Source of the DNA: an uncultured Propionibacteriaceae bacterium
GTDB lineage: Bacteria > Actinomycetota > Actinomycetes > Propionibacteriales > Propionibacteriaceae
Length of the DNA stretch: 9,237 bases
NCBI GenBank assembly: GCA_936941515.1
Contig: CAKZJI010000184.1
Span: forward strand, 1-9,237
Reading direction: 5' to 3'
A program made the translations under genes and the position numbers. This document shows positions 1-6,378 of this stretch, piece after piece (position 1 is the first letter of the stretch; each line of letters begins with the position of its first letter). The notes beneath the pieces were generated by a model. That model saw only the letters and a program-made list of their open reading frames with translations, had not been told where the DNA came from and ran no database searches.

Positions 1-685
1 GGATGTCGGAGACGAAGGCCGGGTCGGTGATGTTCAGGCTGCCGTCCTTGACGGGAACGTTGCCGTTGGCGAAGGCGAAGGGCAGAAAGGGGTAGCTGGG
101 GTCGGGGGCCATCGCGAAGCCCTGCACACCATCCTTGGTGAGGGCTTTGGCATCGGAGAGGAACTGCTCGGTGGTGTAGTCCAGGCCCGGCTCCCTCAGC
201 CCGGCTGCCGCGAACATGGTTTTGTTGTAGTACAGCACCATGGGCTCGGCATCGTAGGGGATGGCGCGGACCTTCCCATCGACCGTCATGCCGGTCATCA
301 TGGCCTGGTTGTACTGGCTGAGGTCGACTCCGGCCTCCTTCGCAAGGTCGTCGAGGGGGCTCAGCAGCTCACCGAGCTCCTGGGCGCGGGCGGCCTGAGT
401 GGTGATGATGCACGGCGCGTCGGACGATGACATGCGGGTCTTCACCTTGGTCCAGTAGTCCTGGAAACTGGGGCCCTCGATGGTGAGCTTGAAATCGGGG
501 GTGGTCTCCTGGACACCTTTGACGAAGGTCTCCCACTGTTCGCGGTCGGACTCGCTGGAAACCCACGTGTACATGGAGTTGACCCGTTCGCTCCTCTTGC
601 TGTCGGAGGCGCCCCCCGAACAGCCACCCAGGCCCAGAGCCAGGGCGGTGCACAGCGCCACGGCGGCGGCACGACGGTATTTCAT
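1..685 (-). CDS. Sugar ABC transporter extracellular solute-binding lipoprotein (partial, N-terminal 228 residues)
   Basis: The frame is open from ATG at 685 to the window edge, so the C-terminal part is missing; family members are usually 400-450 residues. A lipoprotein signal is visible: basic start MKYRR, a hydrophobic stretch, and lipobox LGGC with the lipidated cysteine at residue 22, followed by a Gly/Ser/Asp linker. The mature part matches family 1 solute-binding proteins: a segment near residues 133-155 contains PYDAEPMVLYYNKTMFAAAG, the usual hinge and ligand-cleft region of sugar binders. A Shine-Dalgarno AAAGGAG (691-697) sits 5 bases before the start. The protein would capture a sugar or oligosaccharide outside the membrane and deliver it to permeases probably encoded beyond base 1. 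The exact ligand cannot be told. A promoter and LacI-type operator lie upstream. Confidence 0.93.
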   Translation of the reverse strand, partial: MKYRRAAAVALCTALALGLGGCSGGASDSKRSERVNSMYTWVSSESDREQWETFVKGVQETTPDFKLTIEGPSFQDYWTKVKTRMSSSDAPCIITTQAARAQELGELLSPLDDLAKEAGVDLSQYNQAMMTGMTVDGKVRAIPYDAEPMVLYYNKTMFAAAGLREPGLDYTTEQFLSDAKALTKDGVQGFAMAPDPSYPFLPFAFANGNVPVKDGSLNITDPAFVSDI

Positions 686-749
686 ACATACTCCTTTGTC
701 GTACTCGGGTGGCTGCCACGAGGCTGCTGCGCCTCACCAGAGACTCGAA

Positions 750-761
750 GTTAACGCTAAC
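750..761. promoter_or_regulatory. Putative LacI-family operator
   Basis: The 12-base site GTTAACGCTAAC is an imperfect palindrome with a central CG, and five of its six base pairs are symmetric. LacI/GalR-family repressors typically bind such CG-centred dyads. It begins at the predicted transcription start of the solute-binding protein promoter, so a bound repressor would block initiation. This placement suggests repression lifted by the transported sugar. No regulator gene is in the window, so the cognate protein is unknown. Confidence 0.55.
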
Positions 762-768
762 ATGAGGA

Positions 769-797
769 ATTTTAGGACACCGTTCGCACTTTGTCAC
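769..797 (-). promoter_or_regulatory. Sigma70-type promoter of the solute-binding protein gene
   Basis: On the minus strand, a -35 element GTGACA (792-797, 5 of 6 to consensus) and a -10 element TAAAAT (769-774, 5 of 6) are separated by exactly 17 bases. Transcription should begin near 762, giving a leader of about 77 bases before the ATG at 685. The fit to consensus is seen in the sequence; promoter activity is inferred. Confidence 0.65.
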
Positions 798-991
798 TAC
801 TTTTCACCGACGACAGGACCCAAGCTCCCAGCCCGAGGCGCAAGGACCAGCACCTACGCACCCCACCTTCGACAGCCCCCACTCGGGCCGGCACTCAGCG
901 AACATGCTGACAAATCACCCTGCGACCGTCCCTGGAGGGGAAACCCACCGACCATCAATCGTCCATTAACCAACCGGCGTGGCAAACCCAC

Positions 992-1027
992 TTGGCAACT
1001 GAAGAGATGAAATATAAGTTAGATAAT
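992..1027 (+). promoter_or_regulatory. Possible promoter of the three-gene glycan operon
   Basis: A short AT-rich patch precedes the operon. It contains TTGGCA (992-997) and TATAAG (1013-1018), both 5 of 6 to consensus but only 15 bases apart. A second -10-like GATAAT (1022-1027) has only a poor -35 partner, CTGAAG (999-1004). Either could start transcription 25-35 bases before the ATG at 1057. The rest of the 371-base divergent spacer (798-991) shows no gene and no convincing hairpin. Confidence 0.3.
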
Positions 1028-1056
1028 CTCTGGACATCGCCCTGAGAGGTTGCCGC

Positions 1057-1695
1057 ATGGGCACACCCGACATGACGAACACGACCTTGGTCAGACAGCT
1101 TCCGGCTGGAAGGCCCGCTGCGCTGACCGCACTGCACGGGATCACAGGACATGCGGCGCTACTTCTCCTGTGCGGAATTTTGGCAGCGGCAGCACTTCCC
1201 CACGCACTGGCCATTCCCGAGTTCTGGGTCGGGGCGGGCGCGTCACTGGTGGCCGGCGAGGCGCTGCTGTGCGTTCGTCACGCCCAACCCAGGATCGACG
1301 ATCGCGAGATCGACATGATCCTCGCTGTGACAACCCTGGCCAGCGTCGTCTGGGTTGTGCGGCAATGGCCTCCACCGGGTGATCTGACGATCGCCACCAT
1401 CGCGTGGATGCTCTGCATGGTCACATGCCTGCTGACCCTGAGCGGCACACGAGCTGCCATGTGGCTGTGGCCAGCCGCGCTGCCCGCGCTGGCATGGCTG
1501 CTGCCAGATGGCATGCGCCTGATCGCGCTGCTCATCGCCTGCGGCCTATGCCTGGCGACCGTCACGCTCATACTGCTCCGGCGCGGCTGGTCCCCGAGAG
1601 ACCAGCTGGCCACTATCCCGCCGAAACGGCTGGCCCTGGTGGCCTCCGTGCTCCTCATCGTCGCCCTGACAGCCAGGATTGGAGTGACTTCATGA
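1057..1695 (+). CDS. Multi-pass membrane protein of unknown function, first gene of glycan operon
   Basis: The protein has 212 residues and six or seven likely membrane helices (about residues 31-51, 54-73, 87-104, 111-129, 133-149, 153-174 and 191-207). A charged loop, RIDDREID (79-86), joins helices 2 and 3. The start at 1057 is preceded by AGAGG seven bases upstream; an in-frame ATG at 1072 is an alternative. The stop overlaps the start of the next gene by four bases (ATGA), so the product is probably made together with the GT2 synthase and may be its partner. I do not recognise the family. The helix pattern and the WPAALPALAWLLP segment vaguely recall the N-terminal half of exosortase-like proteins, but no catalytic Cys/Arg/His half follows, so this is only a hint. 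Confidence 0.82.
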   Translation: MGTPDMTNTTLVRQLPAGRPAALTALHGITGHAALLLLCGILAAAALPHALAIPEFWVGAGASLVAGEALLCVRHAQPRIDDREIDMILAVTTLASVVWVVRQWPPPGDLTIATIAWMLCMVTCLLTLSGTRAAMWLWPAALPALAWLLPDGMRLIALLIACGLCLATVTLILLRRGWSPRDQLATIPPKRLALVASVLLIVALTARIGVTS

Positions 1696-3404
1696 CGCTG
1701 ACCGTTCCCAGACGAGCCGCCGAGCTGGTGCCCACCGAACCGGGCATCATGGATCCGGTCCCCTTCCCGGACTCCTCCATGGTCGGACCAGACCAGGCGC
1801 TCGCCGTGGCCTGCCACGCACTGGAATACGACTCCCCCACCTACTCCGCCCGCACCGTCCTGGCCCGCTGGCAGCGCGTCACCCTGGTGCTCGTCGTGTT
1901 GGTCACCGTCCTGGGACTGATCTTCGCCACACGCATCACCGGCATTGTGCTGGTGACCAGCGCCATCGTGGCCTACCTGTGGGCTCTGCTGTTCCGGCTA
2001 GTGATCTTCCAACGCGGCGCCAGGGGCGGCTACATGATGAGGATCAGCGACGAAGAGGCATTCTCCATCCCCGACGCCGCGCTGCCGACGTACACGGTCC
2101 TGGTGCCGGCCTTCAAGGAACCCCTCGTCGGTGAGCTCGTAGAGGCGTTGGAGCAGATCGACTATCCCCGCAACAAGCTGGACATCCGGCTGCTGCTGGA
2201 GGCCAGCGACACCGAGACCATAGCCGCAGCCCGCACGCTGCGGCCCCGCCCGCATCTGACGATCATTGTGGTGCCGAAAGCCGATCCCCAGACGAAACCG
2301 AAGGCCTGCAACTACGGTCTGGTGACGGCACGCGGTCAGCTGTGCACCATCTTCGACGCCGAGGACAAACCCGACCCGCTTCAGCTCCGCCGGGCCGCCG
2401 TCGCACTGCATCGGCTGGGCCCGACATATGCCTGCATCCAAGCCCGGCTGGGCTTCTACAACTCCCGTCAGAACCTGCTGACCCGCTGGTTCACCCTGGA
2501 CTACGGCACCTGGTTCGCGAACATGCTTCCCGGCTTGGTCGCCATCGACGCACCCATTCCGCTGGGCGGCACGTCGAATCACTTCCGGGTCTCGGCGCTG
2601 AAGCAGGTGGGCGCCTGGGACCCGTGGAATGTCACCGAGGACGCCGACCTGGGGCTCCGGCTGCGACGGGCCGGATATCAGGTGAGCGTCCTGGACTCCA
2701 CGACGCTGGAGGAGGCAAACCCAGACCCGATCAACTGGATTCGGCAGCGCAGCCGCTGGTACAAGGGTTATCTGCAGACCTTCCTGGTGCATCTGCGCCG
2801 CCCCAGGATCGTGGCGCGGCAGCTGGGCTGGCGGGCCGTCACCGACATGATGATCTTCGTCGCGGGAACCCCGCTACTCAGCGCCCTCAACGGGGTGTTC
2901 TGGCTCATCACGCTGGTGTGGTTCACATCGAAGTCCACCGCAGTCGCGGCCCTGTTCCCACCCGGCGTCTACCATCTGGGTCTGCTGTGCCTGCTGCTGG
3001 GCAACCTGTCCATCATGTACATGAATCTGTACACCGCCCGCTCCATGGAACGACCCGACCTGCTGCTGCCCGCGCTGCTGGCCCCCGGCTATTGGGTGCT
3101 GATGTGGGTGGCGGCCGTGAAGGCGGTCGTCCAGCTGGTGCGCAACCCGTCATATTGGGAGAAGACGGCCCACGGACTGCACCAGCCCTCTGAGCAGCAG
3201 GCCAAGAAACAGGAGGCTCAGCCAGCGCTGGCTCCTCAATCACCGACGCCGCGACCGCAGATCGGCCTTCAGCAGCCTGTGGGAATCCCACTGTCACAGC
3301 CCACGTTCGCCCCGCAGCAGCTCACCCCGGAGCCCGTCCCAGCGCAACCGCTGTCACGTGTCTCGACCTCGCAGACCACGCAGGCGAGAGGCCCCGCGCG
3401 GTGA
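1692..3404 (+). CDS. Membrane GT2 glycosyltransferase, BcsA/XagB-like processive glycan synthase
   Basis: The 570-residue product has two N-terminal helices (about 62-79 and 82-106), a cytosolic GT-A domain (about 130-370) and three C-terminal helices (about 384-411, 426-447, 457-482). Synthase motifs are intact: DAED (222-225) for UDP-sugar and metal binding, TED (315-317) with the catalytic-base Asp, and QRSRW (352-356), the QxxRW acceptor-site motif. LGGTSNHFR (291-299) and YWEKTAHG (488-495) are typical of the XagB/curdlan-synthase-like branch. There is no PilZ domain, so direct c-di-GMP control is not expected. The last 75 residues are a Pro/Gln/Ala-rich, probably disordered tail. The ATG at 1692 overlaps the previous stop (ATGA) and has GGAG seven bases upstream; the frame stays open further upstream, but that region lies inside the preceding gene. 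The polymer made, glucan or other, cannot be told. Confidence 0.93.
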   Translation: MTLTVPRRAAELVPTEPGIMDPVPFPDSSMVGPDQALAVACHALEYDSPTYSARTVLARWQRVTLVLVVLVTVLGLIFATRITGIVLVTSAIVAYLWALLFRLVIFQRGARGGYMMRISDEEAFSIPDAALPTYTVLVPAFKEPLVGELVEALEQIDYPRNKLDIRLLLEASDTETIAAARTLRPRPHLTIIVVPKADPQTKPKACNYGLVTARGQLCTIFDAEDKPDPLQLRRAAVALHRLGPTYACIQARLGFYNSRQNLLTRWFTLDYGTWFANMLPGLVAIDAPIPLGGTSNHFRVSALKQVGAWDPWNVTEDADLGLRLRRAGYQVSVLDSTTLEEANPDPINWIRQRSRWYKGYLQTFLVHLRRPRIVARQLGWRAVTDMMIFVAGTPLLSALNGVFWLITLVWFTSKSTAVAALFPPGVYHLGLLCLLLGNLSIMYMNLYTARSMERPDLLLPALLAPGYWVLMWVAAVKAVVQLVRNPSYWEKTAHGLHQPSEQQAKKQEAQPALAPQSPTPRPQIGLQQPVGIPLSQPTFAPQQLTPEPVPAQPLSRVSTSQTTQARGPAR

Positions 3405-4978
3405 GGGCACAACGCAAGCAGCTCTCCCATGATGCGGTGATGGCGGCCGTCATCGGGGCGGTGTATCTGGCATACGGAATCTGGCTGTCGAACAATGATC
3501 TGGTGTTCCCGGACGCCATGAGCCGGGTGGCCAACGGCTACTACGTGCTCTTCAGTCGCGATCCACATCTGGCAGCCATCGGCTTTGTCTGGAATCCGCT
3601 GCCCTCGCTGGCTACGATTCCGCTGCTGGCCCTGTCCCCTGTGATACCGGTGCTGGCGACGAAGGCCTTCGCCGGAATCCTCGTGTGCATCCTGTCCGGG
3701 GTCATCGCCATGGTCTTCGCCCGTCGCATCTTCGTCGAGTTCGGGGTGTCACCCGGCTGGGCGCTGGCGTTCACAGGTGTGCTCGCCATCCAGCCCCTGG
3801 TGCTGATCTCGTCGGCTGCGGGTGCCAGCGAGGCGATGCTGCTGGCCACCTCCCTCTACACCACACTGCACCTGACGAAATGGCTGGGCAGGGATGACCC
3901 GTGGCACCTGGTCCACGCCGGACTGGGTTTGGGTTTGGCGTACCTTGTGCGCTACGAGGCCGCCGCTGCGGCGCTGGCGGTCACTATCGTCGTGTTCGTC
4001 CTTGGCCTGTGGCGGGCCAGACAGCACGGTCGTGCGAAATCCCTGGCGATACTCGACTGCTTCCTGGTGGGCAGTCCATTCGCCGCCGCATTCTTCATCT
4101 GGGCGTTGATCTCCAAACTGGTCGCAGGGTCATGGTTCGAGACCTACACCTCGGCGTACGGCAACACCGCCCAAGTCACGACCGCCCGCATCAGCATTGA
4201 GAGCATCACCGGCAGCGACCTGTTCACCAAGCTGGCTTACCTGTCCACGCAGCTGTTCTCCGTCGCCCCCCTGGCGCTGGTGTTTGTCGTCATCTCGGGG
4301 ATCATCGCCTGGCGGCGGCGGGATGCCCGGGTTCTGGCTGCGGCGGCGGTGCTCGGCGGGATTCTGGCCTTCGACGAATGGGCGTTCCTAAACGGCTCGT
4401 CCTTCGGGTGGCTGCGTTTCCAGTTCATGGCCATCCCGTGGGGCTTCCTCATGGCCGGATACATCCTCGGTGCGGTGAAAGTCCGCAACCCGATGTCGAA
4501 GGTCAAGACCGCGACGGCTTGGGGGATGCTGGTCGCACTGCTCGCCCCGCTGCCGCTGGCCTGGGGGGCTACGCTGGACCCGAAGCTGGCCCGTGAGGAG
4601 GCGCTGACAATAGAGGCCGGGCGAGCCGGACAGTATCAAGTGCAGGCCCAAGTCGCCGACTATCTGGACTCCCTGAACCTACCGAACGGCTCAGTCATCA
4701 CCGACGTCGCCTATTCCTTCCCGATCGTGTTGGCCAGCCGCAACCCACACCAGTTCGTCATCACCCCGGACAGGGACTTCACCACAATGCTTGAAGATCC
4801 CCTGGCCAAGGGCGTGAAATACGCCTTGATGACAGGCCCGCTGGCCGCACAGGCGGACGCGCTGTCACGGCGTTTCCCCGACCTCTTCGACAATGGTGGC
4901 GGCATCGCCAAGCTTGATCGCGAGTGGGTGGATGGCCGCGGATCCCAGTGGCGGATCTACATTTTCACCTATGCCTGA
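3401..4978 (+). CDS. GT-C fold (ArnT/PMT-like, GT39-type) membrane glycosyltransferase
   Basis: The 525-residue product starts at GTG 3401, overlapping the GT2 stop by four bases (GTGA), with GAGAGG about ten bases upstream. It has roughly ten hydrophobic helices up to residue 390, then a soluble C-terminal region (391-525). The first extracytoplasmic loop carries FPDAMSR (36-42); an acidic residue here (Asp38) is the position of the catalytic Asp in GT-C enzymes. ASE (142-144) and VRYEA (183-187) are further conserved-looking segments of this class. GT-C enzymes use polyprenyl-phosphate sugars on the outer face of the membrane. Coupling to the GT2 synthase suggests it adds a sugar to the same glycan or its carrier. 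The donor and acceptor are not evident. Overall family assignment is by topology and motif, not full-length recognition. Confidence 0.85.
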   Translation: MRAQRKQLSHDAVMAAVIGAVYLAYGIWLSNNDLVFPDAMSRVANGYYVLFSRDPHLAAIGFVWNPLPSLATIPLLALSPVIPVLATKAFAGILVCILSGVIAMVFARRIFVEFGVSPGWALAFTGVLAIQPLVLISSAAGASEAMLLATSLYTTLHLTKWLGRDDPWHLVHAGLGLGLAYLVRYEAAAAALAVTIVVFVLGLWRARQHGRAKSLAILDCFLVGSPFAAAFFIWALISKLVAGSWFETYTSAYGNTAQVTTARISIESITGSDLFTKLAYLSTQLFSVAPLALVFVVISGIIAWRRRDARVLAAAAVLGGILAFDEWAFLNGSSFGWLRFQFMAIPWGFLMAGYILGAVKVRNPMSKVKTATAWGMLVALLAPLPLAWGATLDPKLAREEALTIEAGRAGQYQVQAQVADYLDSLNLPNGSVITDVAYSFPIVLASRNPHQFVITPDRDFTTMLEDPLAKGVKYALMTGPLAAQADALSRRFPDLFDNGGGIAKLDREWVDGRGSQWRIYIFTYA

Positions 4979-5094
4979 GGTGGCGACGGGCCGCGTTTCG
5001 TGAGATCGGTGGTGTCCTATGCATGACGCCGATGTCGCGGGGTTCCCCGGCCGCATCTCGGTTCACGCCAGGCCGGAATTGCCGACCTGAACCG
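4979..5094. other. Convergent intergenic gap without a clear terminator
   Basis: This 116-base gap separates the ends of the operon and of the methyltransferase gene. The only local dyad is the short CGGGGTTCCCCG (5038-5049), plus a loose CCGGCC/GGCCGG pair further on. Neither is followed by a T-run on either strand, so I call no terminator here, although both transcripts must end nearby. Confidence 0.4.
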
Positions 5095-5889
5095 TCAGCA
5101 CGCCTCCAGCACCAGGATCTGCTCCTCCAGGAGCCGGAACAGCGGAAACCACGTCAGCCATCTGGTTCGTGGGTCGATACGCGCCATTCCCTGGTTCAGG
5201 CCGACGTCGCGCACTGGGCGGAAGCCGGGGGCGACGGTGCGGCAGAATGTCCTACCGTTGCGGCAGCCGTAGGTGAATTTGGCTCCCGAGGCCACGACAG
5301 AGCGCTCCCGCCCAAACCGCTGGAACAGCGGGGCCATGACCTCAATCAACGCGGTGGACCTGGGGAATGCGTCGCGGATGATGATCATCATGGCCCGCAC
5401 CTCGTCGGCGGAGAGGTACATTGTCAGGCCCTCCACCACCACGAGCACATCACCCATCGCCGTCACCTGTCCCGGCCAGTCGGGGTCCAGCGCTGAGGAG
5501 GCGACGTTGCGCACCCGGTCCACGGGGTCGAGCAGCTGTTCCCGCAACGCGATGACCTCGGGCAGGTCCAGGTTGTACCAGCGCACCTGACCGTCGTCGA
5601 CGCGATGGAATCGGGTGTCCAGGCCACAGGCGAGATTGACGACGGTGCAGCCGGGGTGACGGGCCAGGAAGTCGCGGACCAGGTCATCGAACAGCAGGGT
5701 CCGGGCCGCAACCCCGGAGGAGGCCATCGTGTCGGACCGGGCGATGGAGAAGTCGTAGTCCAACCGTGAGACCATGTCGATGGCCTGCGGGTCGGAGAGC
5801 AGGTGGGGATGAGAACGGGAGTACTGGGCGCGGGCCTGGAGGGTGATGAGCATGGTCTCCGGAACTCCAGTGAGGTTTACCCTGTTCAT
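5095..5889 (-). CDS. Class I SAM-dependent methyltransferase, leucine carboxyl methyltransferase-like (COG3315 type)
   Basis: The product is 264 residues from ATG 5889. The N-terminus reads VNLTGVPETMLITLQARA, followed by SR and an IDMVSRLDYDF segment, the conserved opening of this family. SAM-binding motif I is VVNLACGLDTRFHR, followed by the acidic strand YNLDLPEVI; DVLVVVEGLTMYL is the later core strand. Family members O-methylate carboxyl or phenolic groups on proteins, polyketides or other small molecules; the substrate here is unknown. The frame remains open to GTG 5964, which overlaps the upstream pseudogene stop, but family conservation begins at the ATG used here. The Shine-Dalgarno is weak (AAAGAATGG). 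A broken permease gene lies just upstream on the same strand, and no biosynthetic cluster is visible. Confidence 0.88.
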   Translation of the reverse strand: MNRVNLTGVPETMLITLQARAQYSRSHPHLLSDPQAIDMVSRLDYDFSIARSDTMASSGVAARTLLFDDLVRDFLARHPGCTVVNLACGLDTRFHRVDDGQVRWYNLDLPEVIALREQLLDPVDRVRNVASSALDPDWPGQVTAMGDVLVVVEGLTMYLSADEVRAMMIIIRDAFPRSTALIEVMAPLFQRFGRERSVVASGAKFTYGCRNGRTFCRTVAPGFRPVRDVGLNQGMARIDPRTRWLTWFPLFRLLEEQILVLEAC

Positions 5890-5960
5890 ACATCCATTCT
5901 TTCCCAGCGCCACAAGGGCTTCGGCGGCTGTCCAGATCACGCAGCATGGGAGGCCAGAGC

Positions 5961-6322
5961 TCACGACGATGCGCCCATCGCAATCACGCCCGCCACGATG
6001 GTCATCAGCAGCGCCTTCGCCACCACGACAGTGCTGCGACGCGGCATCAGCGCGGCTGTCACCTCAACCATCTGGGTCCTGTTTTCCTCGGCCACGAACA
6101 GGACCGCCAGGACGATCATCGTGATGTTGGCAACGTCGACCCCCATCAGCATGATCTCGAGATGCTGCTGGGAAATCATCTCAGGGAGGGGGCTCCTAGT
6201 GACGGGCAGGCTCAGCAGCAGAAGCACTGCACCGCGTTGGTGTTCAGCAGGAGCCCCACCCCACCGCTGTTGAGTTTTATGGCGACACCATGAGCGGCGG
6301 AGGCGACGGTCACGGAGCGCAC
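5961..6322 (-). pseudogene. Broken ABC-2-type transporter permease (frameshifted, C-terminus missing)
   Basis: On the minus strand, one frame reads from 6322 through VTVASAAHGVAIKLN and LLLNTNAVQ, then hits a stop (CFCC and TGA). The next frame continues without interruption as VLLLLSLPVTRSPLPEM, then HLEIMLMGVDVANITMIVL, FVAEENRTQMVEVTAALMP and RRSTVVVAKALLM. Restoring one G in GTGCAGTG near 6237 would join the halves. The pattern of helix, AEENRTQMVEVTAALMPRR loop, then AKA helix is typical of ABC-2 permeases, which normally run to about 250 residues; here a stop follows GASS. No intact ATPase partner is in the window. A sequencing error could explain the frameshift, but not the lost C-terminal half. 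Confidence 0.68.
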
Positions 6323-6327
6323 GAGGA

Positions 6328-6363
6328 GGGGCTGGTTCCAGGCGATCACCTGGAACCAGCCCC
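6328..6363 (-). terminator. Perfect 15-bp stem hairpin, likely transcription terminator
   Basis: The left arm GGGGCTGGTTCCAGG (6328-6342) and right arm CCTGGAACCAGCCCC (6349-6363) pair at all 15 positions around a 6-base loop. The hairpin starts 15 bases after the stop of the secreted SGNH gene. No U-run follows on either strand, as is common for actinobacterial terminators. Position and strength support a terminator or mRNA-end stabiliser for the minus-strand transcript. Confidence 0.8.
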
Positions 6364-6378
6364 GTGGATCAACACCAT

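Noticed and set aside
1404..1691. Longer N-terminus for the GT2 synthase (start at 1404)
   Set aside because: The extra 96 codons lie wholly inside the upstream membrane-protein gene and read as low-complexity His/Arg/Ala sequence. The ATG at 1692 has a Shine-Dalgarno and the ATGA overlap.
1998..2792. Minus-strand 264-codon frame opposite the GT2 gene
   Set aside because: It is a long antisense frame caused by high GC at third positions; it has no recognisable domain or ribosome site.
2342..3193. Plus-strand 283-codon frame inside the GT2 gene
   Set aside because: It is rich in Arg, Gly and Pro, as expected for an out-of-frame shadow of a GC-rich gene, and has no motif; the GT2 frame has complete catalytic motifs.
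5038..5049. CGGGGTTCCCCG dyad between the convergent genes as a terminator
   Set aside because: The stem is only 4-5 bp with a tiny loop, and no T-run follows on either strand.
5890..5964. Upstream GTG (5964) as the methyltransferase start, overlapping the permease stop
   Set aside because: The added 25 residues show no family conservation, while the conserved VNLTGVPET opening begins right after ATG 5889. The GTGA overlap is probably coincidental in decayed sequence.
5803..6293. Overlapping plus-strand frames opposite the permease remnant
   Set aside because: Their translations are His/Arg/Thr-rich without motifs, whereas the minus strand shows a coherent membrane-protein pattern across two frames.
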